NCBI GenBank assembly: GCA_018398575.1
Contig: JAGTXZ010000011.1
Span: forward strand, 496,001-560,000
Origin: Ampelomyces quisqualis
Lineage: Eukaryota > Ascomycota > Dothideomycetes > Pleosporales > Phaeosphaeriaceae
Length of the DNA: 64,000 nucleotides
Direction: 5' to 3'
Shown in pieces: positions 11,400-24,508 of the stretch; position 1 is the stretch's first letter, and each line of letters begins with the position of its first letter. A model generated the notes under the pieces. That model saw only the letters and a list, made by a program, of their open reading frames with translations, was not told the DNA's origin and searched no databases. Made by a program: the position numbers and the translations under genes.

Positions 11400-14300
11400 A
11401 TGTCAGCCCCAGACAGCAAGCAGGGCTTCCTCGCCAATCTGTCGCCCTGGGGCTCGCGCGCGCCGACGCCCAAACCGCCGCCAACTCCGCGAACCGCCGA
11501 CGCGGAGAGGCTCGATGCAAAGGCGAAGGAGCGTGAGGCAGCTGTACTGGGCACGCAGAGAGGGGGAGACCACGTGATCGACCGGAGACACCGGCTGAGC
11601 TTGAAGAAGTACCCGCACGACTGCCCGCCGCTGGCTGTGAGGTGGTACCACGCCGTCGACGTGCCCAAGAGGAAGCCGCTCTCTGCCCACGGTCTGGCGC
11701 CCGACGCTGCGCTGCCAAAACCAAAGAAATGGATCCCGTTCAGCACGAGCGACTCCAACGCCATCGAGGCTGCCTTTTTGAGAACCGCCGACGAAGCCGA
11801 CGCCGCCGAAACAAGAAAGCGCGTCGCGACACCCACCACTCCCGACAAGGAAGGCACCACCGCCAAGGCAACAACCACCAAGGTCAGCGTCAACGAAGAC
11901 TATCTGTTCGACGTCGAAATCGAGACCCGCGAGCTCGCCCCTTCCTACTGGCTGGGTCCCGTTTACGACGTCAAACGAGGATCATGGTTCACAACCGACG
12001 GAGAGGCAGTCGACGAAAGTTTGGCAACGCAGCTCGAAGAAGGCTACCTCAAGATCAGGCCCTGGCGGCTCGGTAAGCCAGAAGAGAAGCGGTCGGCCTC
12101 GCAGCCGCGTTCCAGACCGCTTTCCATGGGGCCGTCCGTCGGAGACGACTATCGCAAGGAGCTGGCCAGCCTGAATCGAGACTCGACGTCGAACCCTGTG
12201 ACTCCAAAAACATCCTTCGATAGCCTGCGAAAAGAGGCCAGCAAACAGCCAGGCGAGGCCAAACCTGGCGAGCCATCGACTGCCTCGGTCACATCCTCGG
12301 ACTCGCCACGCATGCACAGGCTCTTCGGAGCGTACATGAACTCGACCGTCACGTTTGAAGACGAGAATACGGCCTGGCTGCTGACTGATGATATGTGGTC
12401 GCGCATGGGGAGCACACTATATCAACGCTTTGCTGGGGGCGCCCATTTTGCCGGGTACAAGTACGTGCGCGGATATCAAGATCTCAAGGAGAAGAAAACG
12501 CAACCCGCCTCTACGAATGACTCTGCCAGCAAGAAAGAGGCTGACCGACCGGCAACTCCGTCCATGGCTTATGGCTCGGATCATGGCAAAGGAGCTGCCA
12601 CCGAGGACTCTGGCAACACTTCTGAAGCCGAGACAACTGACAACGAGGGAAGAGTCGAATCGCCCACTCAGACTCGGAGGAGAGTTCTGGAGAGACAGGT
12701 GTCCTCCTTGATGACCTCCTCCAAGACAGAGTATGAGCGGGAGCAGGAGGAGGAACAGCGAAAACGCGATGAGAAAGAAATGCGCGATGACTATAAGAAC
12801 CAAGACAATCGGGATCAAGGTCGTGACATCGAGCACTTGCTGCTCATCACACACGGTATCGGACAGCGCCTCGGCATGCGCATGGAAAGTATAAACTTCA
12901 TACAGGACGTCAATACCTTGCGCAAGTCGTTCAAATCAGTATACGCAGCCTCTACGGATCTGCAAGCGCTCAATGCGGAAGTAGATTCCGAGACCAAGAA
13001 CAACCGCATCCAGGTTATACCGATTGTCTGGCGACACCTGCTCGACTTTCCTCAACAAAGTCTCAAGCATAATCGCAAGGAACACGACTTGGGCGATCTT
13101 GACCACGAAGACCATGAATACCCTAATCTCGAGGACATCACGGTTGAAGGAGTGCCAGCGGTACGCAACTTCCTTACCGACCTCGCACTCGACATCCTAC
13201 TGTATCAAAGTCCAGCCTACAAGGGGCACATTTCGCGCATCGTCGTTAACGAACTCAATCGAGTATATCGCTTGTACAAGGAACGTAACCCCAATTTCAA
13301 GGGCAAGGTTAGTCTGGTCGGTCACTCGCTTGGTTCAGCGATTATGTTCGACATTCTCTGTATACAGCGAGACGCACAGTCACGCGCGACATCTAGTAAG
13401 AGCCGGCGGCATACCGAAGAGGGTCTGAAACTTGATTTCGAGGTGGAGGACTTTTACGCACTAGGTATGATCAATCGAGAATCTTATTGTTGCTTAGCTA
13501 ATTCTGTGCAGGCTCACCGATTGGCCTCTTTCAGATGCTGAAGGGTCGAACTATAACCGCACGACCATCTAAACCATTTGTGTACCCAAAGACTCCAGGA
13601 GACCCGCTCGATGACCCCTTCTCAGCCACAGCTGCCGAACAAGAACACACGTTCGACATCACCACTTCCTCCCCACTCTGCAAGCAAATCTTCAACATCT
13701 TCCACCCTACTGACCCAATCAGCTATCGCATCGAGCCACTCATTTCACCAGCCATGGCAGGCCTGAAAGCTCAGCCGCTACCATACACGAAAAAGGGCAT
13801 CTTCGGCGCACCCGCTTCCCAAGGTCTCACTGGCATCGGTGCCCGCGTCAATCAAAGTGTCAACGAGTTCTGGAGCTCTCTCGGGTCAGGTATAGCCAGC
13901 GGCCTCCTGAACCGCAGTCTCGGCATTTCTGGCACCGAAGTCGCCAACTCGAGCATTCCAACTCAAGGCGCACGTACAACTCGCCCCCTTGCCATTGGCG
14001 CAACATCTTACCCCACAAACCCACCCGTCCCCGACCTCAACGAGCCCACCTCCGCATTCATAAGCCAAGAGCGCCGCAAACGCCTCGGTCAAGAAACTAT
14101 CGTCCCCGGCGAAGACGGCGAACACCCTCCCACGCTCATCGAGTCTGAAGTCGAAACGCTCTTTGCTGGATTTCAAAAGCGCAGAAAAAGTAACGTCAGC
14201 GACGATGGGTCCAAGAACATTGAGCAAGATCTCGAGTGGCAAGAACTTGAGGAAAAGAGCCGGAAACTCAAAAAAGAGGAAGCAAAGGTGCGGGACTTGA

Positions 14301-14537
14301 ATAGTAATGGAAGAGTGGATTATAGTATTCAGGAAGGCGTGAGTTTTGATGATTTCCTTTTGGGCATGTTGGTTCTGGGTTGGACATGATTGTGCTAACA
14401 CGTTCAAATAGGCGTTTGACATTTCGCTGCTGGCTAGTATAGCCAGCCATCTTGCGTATTGGGCAGATGAAGATGTGAGTCACTTTATGATTTCGCAGTT
14501 GTTGGCTAGACATCGCGTGTTCAAACCAAAGGAGTAG
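11400..14537 (+). CDS. DDHD-domain phospholipase (PA-preferring phospholipase A1 type)
   Basis: Three exons, 11400-13464, 13512-14338 and 14412-14537, give about 1,005 residues. Introns are 47 nt (13465-13511) and 73 nt (14339-14411), and frames join cleanly. The N-terminal 430 residues are poorly ordered with a WWE-like aromatic/charged segment (SYWLGPVYDVKRGSWF, about residue 180). From about 480 come the lipase motifs: LLITHGIGQRLG, then the nucleophile elbow GHSLGS with Ser643. The C terminus (...RVDYSIQEG, LAYWADEDVSHF) is the metal-binding DDHD region, seen only after joining exon 3. The family, which includes human DDHD1/2 and yeast YOR022C, hydrolyses phosphatidic acid and related lipids on ER/Golgi membranes. 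The function is inferred from the family. The start at 11400 is the first ATG of the frame. The gene begins about 420 bp from the RIP block. Confidence 0.9.
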
Positions 14538-15813
14538 GTTGATGCACTGGAATGATTGAAATGAATGAAACTACTTGGCGACGCAATTATACCCTGGATA
14601 AATGGTTTTTTTAAGCGCCAATTTGGACTGATGTTTTTACCACAATCTTCGATCTGGCTTCGCTCACCCTAGACTCGAGTTTCTGTCTAATCCCCCATCC
14701 TGATTAAATACCCCGATTCTGCTTTATGTTATCTCATAGTCCATTCTCATCGGACCCCTCCAGCGCGACCAGCGTCACACAGCGCAACTATCCCAACCAC
14801 GTGCAGCTGAGTTGATATAATCAACTCACTCGCCACTGACACAGTTTAACCTTGCGCAACGTCCTTTTTTCTGGCCTGGAAAACACTCTTGACTCACGAA
14901 CGTGTCGAGACATGTTCCATCATAATTACACGAATATGTAATAGTAATAGGGGGCAGGGTTTGTTTTTCCCGTTTTTGTTGACACGGAAAGATTTAGAAG
15001 AGTCCTGGATTGTTTTCGGCGAGGAGATCCTCGTTTGACTTCCTTTTGCAACTGATCCTGGAGTCTGCTTTGCTGCCGTGCCGTCCGTGTACAAGGTCAA
15101 ACCTGGGTCCAAAGGGGGAAACAAGGATTTCTAGGCCACGGGTGACGCTGGCGTAGGCTCAATGGTGCTTTGTTTCGACGACGTGGATATGGTACGCGAG
15201 ACGTCTTTCTTGGTGAAGACATCTGCGGGAGATTCAAGGCTGGCAGAGTTTCGCTCTAGTCGAGCCCTTTCTCATTTACTCTTCTCGGATTCTTCTCTCA
15301 GTTCCGAGTATATATGGAATACTGAAAAAGTGCGGTATATGTAAGTCCTGAGAAGAAACATAGCCCACGGCCACTAGTCCGCATCTGGAGCCGGAGTGGG
15401 ATGCTTTCACAGACTTTCATCTTGGCATCTAAGGATCTCCTTCTTCTTCACTCTCGTAGGCTCATTATTAGGAAGGTTGGGGTGCAGACGGACGATGGAG
15501 ATGCCTAGGGGCGCAGTCGTATGGGGGAGCAGGGGTGGGTGGTGTGATTGGCTAGACTCGCGGGGTGCGGGCAAGCCTCAGGCACAGCCACATGCGAGGG
15601 CGCGCGGAAGGAGCGATTGTGGTGGTGGGGATCAGCTAGGCATCCACGAATGCACCCCAGCACGGCATAACACCCCGCTGCGCCATGACGACGACCCTCA
15701 AGGCAGTCGCAGTCGCTTTTGCTTTATCCTCACGCCCCCGCACACGCGCGCTGGTCTGATGCGGTAATATCCCTTGATTCCTCCAGCATCGCGACTACGC
15801 GCATACCTCGGCC
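14538..15813. other. Intergenic region, no gene recognised
   Basis: Holds the 3' end of the DDHD gene and the probable promoter of the kinase-like gene at 15814. Short open frames on both strands lack family resemblance and plausible codon bias. No RNA gene or repeat was seen. Confidence 0.5.
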
Positions 15814-18800
15814 ATGGAGACGCTCAGCAGACTAACCCAGCTGTACTCGGACACCAAGACGTCCTGCGACGCCGTGGTCGAGCAGGACACCAAGGACACA
15901 CGGCCCGAGGAGCATGCGCTTCACCGGAAGTTCAGGATTCAGAAGGATCGACTGATGACGTGGGGCGTCGACTGGAGCGACAACTCCAAGGGCAAGCAGG
16001 GAGACATTGACGAGAGCGTCGACCAGGCGGGCCTGACCGAGACGGTGACCAGCGTGCTTGGCACCATCCGCGAGATATCAGATGAGGCTGAGCACCTGCG
16101 GACTGGGGTGTCAGGAGAGAAGTGGCAGGCAGCAAGTGATACGCCCCCGTGGGCGGCCGCCGACAGGTCACGTTACGAGGACTTGATCAAGGACCTCACG
16201 ACTTCCATCGACATACTCTACGACCTCTCAAGAACACGGCGAACACAACAAAAATCGCGAAACCCCAGCCCAAACCCCAAACCCCCTATCGACACTGCAC
16301 GACCAACACATTCCACGCCAGTATACCTGTCTCCAGGCTACAGTGCGTCAGACCTGACCTTGGTCAACCCAGCAACCTTCCCGCTCAACGCCCACTCGAA
16401 TGCCTCTGCGCGCCTGAACCTGCCCCCAAAGCTGCATCAGTCAGATCTGGTTCTGCCAGAAGAAGAACCTCCTCCTTACGAGAGCGTTGGTACATCCTCG
16501 ATTCGTGTTATCGCTCGGCTGCGTACTCGCATCAGCTCGACCAACTCCTGGAAGACGGACGGTGGACGTACTACTGAGACTCCAGTACTCGTCGAGTACG
16601 CCACCTACGACCCAGCCTACCGCGCCACTGGCGTCTCCCCTCCCACCGATCGTCTCGAGCGTTTCTTGTCTATATTGACCAAGCTTGCGGGCAACCAGGC
16701 TTTCCACGGTACACTGAAGTGCTTAGGATACTTCGAGGACTCAAGACAACCGCGATTCGGCCTCGTCTTCGAGCTGCCGCCCACCGTCTACTCTGGCCCA
16801 TCAGACTCGCACAAGTCTGTCGAAGACCTGCGACCTGTCACCCTGCTCAGTGTTCTTCAGACCGGCTCCAAGTCCCTGCACAACTCCAACAGTGCTACTC
16901 CACCACTAGAAGACCGCTTCCGCCTTGCCTTTACGTTAGCTCTGACATTCAGCAAGATCCATGGCGACGACTTCGTTCACAAAGATATCAACAGCAGTAA
17001 TATTATGGTGTTTCGCAAGACCAAACGCCAGTCCGCCAACGCCAGAGCCCTACAGTATACGCTTCGATCTCCTATGATCTGCTCCTTTGACCTCTTCTCA
17101 GAGTACGATCTCGATCCTTCCAATAAGATGCCAAACGTCAACATTTATCGTCACCCCAACGATCCCAAATTCACCGGGATTAAGGATGCGCCGTATGGTT
17201 CTCATTTCGACATGTATAGCCTTGGCTTGATTTTGCTCGAGATAGGCCTGTGGCAGCCCCTGGGTGACTTGTGGAAGCCGAAATATACCTTGAATGACTT
17301 CAAAAGAAGGATAGAAGACGTCTACATTCGCAAACTCGCGTCCAAATGCGGTACAGCGTACATGCAGGTTGTGCGCGACTGCTTTTGGGCAGCGGATAAT
17401 GCGGAAAGCCTGAAAGATCCTTCGCAGCTATACAATCGTGTCATTTTGAGGCTACAGCGATGCTGTATGCTCGATGAATCCGAGCCCGGATGTGAAGTGG
17501 ACGAGCTCAGGCCTGGTGTGACGCCCATTCAAAATGCATCACCCCTAAAGCGCAAGAGTCTCAGTCAACCGCAAATTGCGTCAGAGGTCCCGTCAAGCCC
17601 TTCATATAGAAGTGCCAAGCGGTGGGCTCTAGAGAAGGGCTCACAGGCGCTAGAACGCACGAAGTCGCTGTCGAAGCCATGCCCAATGAAGTCGCCTGAT
17701 CTTAGCTTGGCTCGCATGCCTTCGCAGCGCTCTCAACACTCGATCCGAAAAAGCATCACGGAAAGTTTGCGCATGATGAGCCCAAAAACAGAGGAGGTAG
17801 AGTTCATGGACTGGCAGGAACGTGATTCTCTGGAAGAATCTGGTAAGTGCACTGTCTTGTTTCTAGTAAAGTCATAAGTACATCACAAGCTCAAACGTCT
17901 TGTATCCTCCCCGGAGATTTCTAACAGTCATTTTTAGGCACCCTCGTTGCCACGCCACCCAACTCACTGGATCGGAGCGACGTGGCATCTCTGTCCAAGG
18001 AGAGAGTTGTCAACGCTGCTTCAATCATCCAGCGTGCGTGGCGAGCTTCGCGTGCTGAGTCATCAGTGCGGGAAGCGACACTGAAAGGATACAAAGAAAA
18101 GATCACCGTCATACAGAAAGCTTGGCGAGACAGCAAACAGAAGCGGACAAACACCATCGAAGCACTACTGACCGACGGCATCCGTCACTGGCCCCAGGCG
18201 ACTCTAGGTTATCCTACACCAGAGCCTGAAATTATACCCAGCATCCAGTCAACCAGCAACAACTATACCACAACCTCGATCCTCATCGAAACTGACATGG
18301 AGCCTCTTGTGCGACCTAAGCTTCGACTCTTCCCCGCCACCTTCACACCGGCCATCGTGGAGGAATGGCATGTAGCCATGCTGCCCCGCCTTGAGCGCCT
18401 GATCGAACGTGCACTTAAGGACTCTCATGAGACTATCAGTATCGATCTCGTTGCCATCGGCGAGACACAGGAGAAGGCACGCCCCACGATTTTCGTCACC
18501 TGCAGCAGTGTCGCAAAAGTGAAGGCCATTCTTTCTCGTCGCTTCCGTTATGACGAGATTATTTTTGACCTTAAAGTCCGCCGCGGCAAGGTTCGTCGTT
18601 CTAAGTTGAGCCGGTCTTCCCGCCGAGTGCACCCACCTCATCGATCCATGATGAACACCGACAGCTACAACGCTGACATGGCCGTCATCAATCCGTACCA
18701 TCAACAACGTCCGCTGTGTGGAGCATCTATCGGTGCTTTCAATGGCGAACACCTACCTCCAGTTTCGTATGGCGGTGTCATTCTAGTAGATGATGAGCCT

Positions 18801-20168
18801 GTTGGTATGACTGTGCACCACTTGCTGGATGCCCCTTCGGACGACGATAGTGATACTGGTGACGACACGGCATATCAGAAAGATCCAGTCTTGTCAAGCG
18901 CAACAAGCATAAACAACCCCTGGCTCATGGGTATGGGCGCTCAGCCAGGACTTGAGCTTGACTCCGACGAGCCTGCAGCCATGTGGGATCTCGAGCTATC
19001 TGACGATGAAGGCACAAAGAGTGATGACGATGCCGAATCGTTCGACTTTTCGGATTCTGAGTTCGATTCCGATGAGGAGATTCTGCCTGAAATGTCGGAC
19101 TCTGCCTTCTCGCGGGCAACCACGGGGGACATTGAAGGTATTCAAGTGGGCTCACGGCAAGATATCAAGATCACACAGCCAGCAATAGATGACGTGGACG
19201 AGGATTTCTTCCCAAACGAGGAAGATCGCGATGAGGAGCACCTACTTTCCCACGAGTTAGGACACGTCCATGCATCCTCCGGTATTCGTCGCTGGAAACG
19301 AGCTGGCATCGTTCATGAGATTGATTGGGCGTTACTCAAACTTAACGAACCTCGTCTCCAGCCATATAATATATGCCAAGGGGGCCGGCGCTTCTGCTTT
19401 GGTGGTATGAAGCCAGACCAGCAATTGATTGCTTCGAAGCTCGAGCAGCCTGTTGATCGTCGACACTACAGTCCAGAGGAGGATGAGTACCCAAACGGCG
19501 TAGCCAACGCTGACTCCTTAGGCGGCATGAACGTCCACTGTTTTGGCCGTACCACTGGTCTCCAAGGCGGCATGATCAATCCCGCCATGTCGTCTGTACG
19601 CATCTACCACCGCAAGACCTTCTCCCGTAGCTGGTCTGTCGCTGGCGGCTTCGGCGTTGGCGGCGACTCAGGCGCGTGGATCGTGCAAAACGGCACACAT
19701 CAAGTCGTCGGGCACGTCCTCGCCTGGTGCCAGCGCAACCACATCGCCTACCTCTGCCCTATGGAAGTCCTCCTCGAAGACATCAAACGTACCCTCGGCG
19801 CCAAGAAAATCGACCTTCCCGGCTCCGCACAACAGCTTCAACACAGCATCAAGTGCACCAGTAAAGCAATCAAGGCATCTAACTCTGGCGCTTCCACTGA
19901 CGTTGATGACCTCGAACTCAGCGTCCAGGGTCTCGGTATAGTCGACTCTGCCGTCGATATGCGCTCAACTCTTAGTACAGCGCCACCTCGTAGTTCGTCG
20001 GCAGGTGTGTGGATGCATCATAACAATAGACTTGATTTCCCCACTACGAACGGTAGTAGCGGGAATATTAGTGGGAGTGACAAGGAGAATCAACCTGTGT
20101 TGCGCAGTCGCATCATGAAGGTCAAAGAGGGGAGGGATGGAGGGCTGGAAATGGCCGTGGTGCCTTGA
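15814..20168 (+). CDS. HeLo-like / kinase-like / IQ / trypsin-like protease multidomain protein
   Basis: Two exons, 15814-17842 and 17938-20168, joined by a 95-nt intron (GTAAGT, CTAAC branch, TTTTTAG), give about 1,419 residues. Residues 1-130: a helical region with KFRIQKDRLMTWG and WAAADRSRYEDLIKDL, resembling the HeLo domain of HET-S-type proteins. Residues about 230-545: a kinase-like fold with catalytic loop HKDINSSN (His389, Asp391, Asn396) and SFDLFSEYD where DFG should be, so perhaps a pseudokinase. Residues about 705-750: two IQ-like motifs (IIQRAWRASR, VIQKAWRDSKQKR) that may bind calmodulin. Residues about 900-1330: a trypsin-like protease with VHHLLD (His970/971), IDWALL (Asp1139) and GGDSGAW (Ser1254), plus an acidic insert between His and Asp. 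Without splicing, exon 1 ends 11 codons later, so two separate genes remain possible. HeLo-kinase arrangements occur in fungal non-self recognition; a role here is inference. Confidence 0.78.
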
Positions 20169-23100
20169 CCAGACAGGAGACTTGGCGTTTAGGAATCATG
20201 TTTGGGATACCCCTTGGCCCGTGCAATGACTTGTACGGCTGGAGACGAGTTCAGTAGATGAATCTACGCTTTTAACAACTTACGTGCTGATGACTTTTTG
20301 ACGCTTACAACGCTGTGAGTTATCCTTGTATGCACTCGTTCATCCTTGACACCGGTATGCCCTAGCAATGATTTCCAACGTCTGGCACGCCCAATTGGAA
20401 AACTGAGACTGTGAGCATTCCCGATCCACTCCCTACACAAACGGAGCGCTACTTTAGCCAAGGCTGTCTTGCATGTACCTTAGATCGAAAGCCCAAAGTC
20501 ATACTTCATCTCCCCCCATGCCAATTTCGACTTTGCACAAAAAAAACCGCGTGTCGGCTATGGATGGATGGATGGATTGCGTCAACACGCCAGTATTTCC
20601 ACACGAGATTCCTCACGCGAATGAATCGCATGCCAGAGAAGAGTGGTGGTGTCGCACGGCTGGATCCAGCGTATCCGGGTTTTCCGCAGGCACGCGGTTT
20701 GTCGGGACGGTTTGCGAGACGTTCGGACTAGATGGCAGCAACTACGCATGACGACGTCTCGCTGTAGGAAATGTACACTGGAGAGGAGAGGCTTAGGTCG
20801 ACGTGTGGTGTGTTGATGGAGAGCAGCGCTGAACCGTTGACTATGGGAGAATGCTCTTAGTCGAGCTATGATGACAACGGGTGGAATTGTATTAAGAAGC
20901 GTTCCTCGACGAGCAAAAGTTGCGCTTCACATGGAGTTGCCGGCTAGCGGACATGTGTAAAGCATGAAGAGGTCCCGGAAAATTTGGATACACGCGCTCT
21001 ACCTAGGTAATTCACGAGACTGGAATTGAACGCAACTAGGCACTCCATCATCTCATGCGGGCAAACCTATATGCAAAACTTGCCGCTGCTCCATCAGAAC
21101 AAGTCCCCCGCCCCTCCTGTTCACGCCAGAATCCCAATCTCAAACCACGCTCTCATCCTCGGCTTCGAGCGGACCCAAACAGTGACCTCCTCGCTTCCCT
21201 CCCCTCCGCCAAGCCCACAAACACAATATGCATAATATCTGCACGCACCACCACGCTCAGCACCAAGTTTTTTTTCCTCCCACGTGGAATGGAACAACTT
21301 TCTAGCGTCAGCATGTGTGACGCAAAGGTTATCCAGATAGTTCTACACATCATTCCCGAGTCCGCCACAATCTTTGCGTCATAAGAATGCGCCCGACGCT
21401 AACGTACACAGCACAAGCAAGCCAGGGGAGAAGGAAAAAAATATCGCGGCCTATGGTGGTGGCACAGGCCAGAGTTTGGGCCTTGACGCTTACGGTGACT
21501 CCTTTCACATTGTTGCTCGTTTTCCGCGAGCGGCACACGCAGGTCCCAAGCTGCAGGTTGGTAGAAAGGTTGATGCGTGAGGCTCAAAACGCCTGGCAGA
21601 GCGGCCCAGAATAGCCGCCCGAGTGGATCCGGTTTGGGCTTTATTTTCTCTCTCGCTCTCAGCGGCCGCGCCACATTGTGGGTCCAAACTGGGCAGCTGT
21701 GCGAGCCGCACAACTGCAGATACCTACCTCGTTTTTTTCCCGTGCAGTTGGAGCCCAATCAGGGCTGTTGTTTGGGCAGCGATGGGGAAAAGTGACTCAC
21801 ACATGCTGATAGGACGCGGAGCGCTGAGCCAGTAGGGAGGAATTGCGTCATAACCTGGATAGCTGAGGGTGTAATATTCGGTGGTGGGAAAAAGGAACTT
21901 GTGGCAGAATGGTGGATACCTTGTGGTACATATTGCAGTTTCGCGGAGATGTAGGGCTGAATTGTCGGCCCACATGTTCTTTTATAGCGCTAGCCAGATG
22001 AGGAAGTAACGCGTCGACTGGAATGCAGTTGTAGAATGTTGGCATGGAAATTGATAAGCAAGATTTTTTCTGGAAAATAGGTTCCGCAGAGAATGTAAGA
22101 ACACAGACGATGTGGGAGCGGAGAGAATACGCTTGTGAAGGGATAGTACCTAACTGCAATGGTTTCTTCCTAAAGATCAGTGGCCTAATGGCAAGACGTC
22201 CAAGAAATCCGACTTCACAACAGTATTTCCACGAAAGATGCTGAAGGTAGTGCGGAAAATGACTGACTTGTTTGGAAGCATTAGGTCACACACTCCCCCG
22301 ATTGATGGCCCTCGAGATACGCAGCTCATCAGTGCCGCTGAGTCCAAGTACAGTTCTTGGCATGGTGTTGCAACATTATCTTGGTGTAACAGGGGCGGCC
22401 GATGTCGCATCTTTTGTACCACGGTGGGCAAGACAGACGCTAGGCTGTAAGCTAAAGGTTCTGCCTTTGCAGGGTACACTGAAATGCCGATGGCGTTCAG
22501 CCTGGTGATTGACGGTTGCACCGGGAGTTTATCGAGACGTCAGTCCAAGTACCACTAGTCTGATGGTACGAAAAGATAGCTTGGTCGTTAGTTGATGCCA
22601 GGCATTATCCCACTTGAAGTGTTCCGAGTCTGAGTGACTCTGGCTAGTCAACGTGTGTGATGGCTACCATCGCGACCTGGTAGTTGGTGCGAATTCGTAG
22701 CTGGTAAGACCTAGAAAAGAGCAGAAGCGTGTCTGGGTGCCGTGTTACCACCTACCCACGCAGGAATTGAGTTTAACGAGTAGGGCTGCGCGCAAGGTCA
22801 CATTGTTACGGATACAGGAATGACAGGCAGATGGCGACAAGCGTTGCACACAAAAAAAGGAGGGATCGGCGTAGGGATAGTGGTGTGCGAGCATTGGACG
22901 CCAGCGCCCAGGATGCTCCATGTCGAAGTCAGACGGCTGCGCAGCATCGTTCCACAGCATGCGTCCGGCAAATGAAGACTCATCCCATCTACTCAGGGTC
23001 TCGAGCTAAAAGTCGGCAGTATCGTCGAGGCGAGAGGGCGCAAAGGCGTACCGCATGGCCACGGCAGGAAAGCATCACACTGGCATATCTCAATTCGCTG

Positions 23101-24508
23101 GTGCCAGACGCAGTACATGTTTTCTTCGCAGCTCATGGACAAGCCCATGGCGGTTTGGCGTGAGACGGTACATGGCGAGCGAGGCGATTAGAAGGCATTT
23201 GTTGAGATTGTGTACGTTGGCCGCTGGCGGTTGTTCGATGGCTTGCGTCTCTTCACCGGAAACAAGGTGGGGTAGTGACGACTCGACGAGTAGACATGAG
23301 CTTCGTCGGCCCGCGTGACGGGAGCCCCCGGAGGCGAGGCGAATGGGTTGCACCGGTTACAGCTGTCTGCGTGCTGTTGGATGCCGTGCTGCAGAGTGGG
23401 GCAGGCTCGTTCTGGAATACTGCGTGGTGAGCAGGGCAGCAGGCACTTGCCAGTCAGGCTCCAGCAAACAAGTGTGGTGGCAATGAACCGCCTTTTCGCG
23501 TCTTTGCGGGCCTTAATGAATTGTCGCGGAGGACGGATTTGCTTTGCTGTTCTTGCAGGGCCGACGTGGCAGCCGCAGGACCAGCTATGACACGTTACGC
23601 ACAGCACATGAGCGCGGCTTCGCAATGACGTCGACGGAAAGGAAAGAAAGACTACCGAGCACAGAGTGAGGGTGGGCGGATGGGCGGGTGGCAGGGTGGC
23701 AGGGTTGGCTGGGGTTATGTAAGCGTAGCTCTGCACGAAAAGCGTAAGGGGTGTTTGGTACAGAGCCCAGCTCGGGGCAGGTCAATTGAGCACATTGGTG
23801 GTGGTCAGAGGCGGTGAGAACTTAGAAGCCGACTGTACTGTGTAACTGTGCAGACTCTGGAGTCTGGTATAGGACCAGGTATGTAGGTAGAGGCGACGAT
23901 CCCGGTTCATGCTGTTTCACTCGGTCGACGGCAGTGCACTGCAGCCAGTAGGACGCCCACGGCTCCTGAAGTGTCTGACGGGTGTGAGGGCCAATTGCAG
24001 ACACTGGTGCGGACGAGGGCCAGGTGTGAAGGCATAGGTACTGTACCAAACTGCAGTGCATGAGTGTGCCGTGCCCTGGCCGGCCTTATATTAGAGTAGA
24101 CGAGGCGCCAGGGCGTTTTGAAAACAAAAGGCTCCCGCTCCGCAGCAGCTGCCCAAAAAAGACCCTGGTGGCCTCTGCATGCCGCCCTGTCCGTCAGACT
24201 CGACCCGGCCTTTCTCTCATCCCTCCGTCCTCTTCTATATACTCGCGCCTGCGCACACACGCAGACACACACACAGACACACACACACAGACACACACAC
24301 ACACATACACACACACAGACACGCACACACCCGCCCCACGTCTGCACACACCATCTGCCACTCCGAGCATGCGCATTCTTGCGTCCACACTCGCATGACT
24401 GCTCGAGTCCGCTCCCCCTCTGCGCGTTATCGATAGCACCGCCCAACGCTAGCACTTGGGCAACAAGCTCACGTGCCCGAGCCCGTCTCCCCACCACTGC
24501 CGCCCGCC
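20169..24508. other. Long (4.3 kb) intergenic region, no gene recognised
   Basis: Many short overlapping frames exist on both strands but none has a recognisable motif. The frames mirror each other, which is typical of GC-rich non-coding DNA. The right end contains a CA microsatellite and pyrimidine-rich sequence, probably the promoter and 5' leader of the gene at 24509. A short GGAT repeat (GGATGGATGGATGG) lies near 20563. No RNA gene was found. Confidence 0.5.
24253..24330. repeat. Imperfect (CA)n microsatellite
   Basis: About 78 bp of CA dinucleotides interrupted by single G (CACAGACA) or T, followed by more CA-rich sequence to about 24350. It lies roughly 180 bp before the start codon at 24509, probably in the promoter or 5' untranslated region, where length changes could affect expression. 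Read on the minus strand it yields a spurious Val/Cys repeat ORF. Confidence 0.9.

Noticed and set aside
11218..12854. Several long minus-strand frames (up to 220 codons) opposite the DDHD gene
   Set aside because: They are shadows of GC-rich codons in the real plus-strand gene, with low-complexity Arg/Ala/Gly composition.
23188..23736. 182-codon minus-strand frame in the long intergenic region
   Set aside because: No motif, Pro/Thr-rich filler composition, and an overlapping plus-strand frame of similar quality. It is not distinguishable from chance.
23907..24497. Val/Cys-repeat minus-strand frame across the CA microsatellite
   Set aside because: The repeat itself encodes the VCVCVC run, so it is not a real protein.
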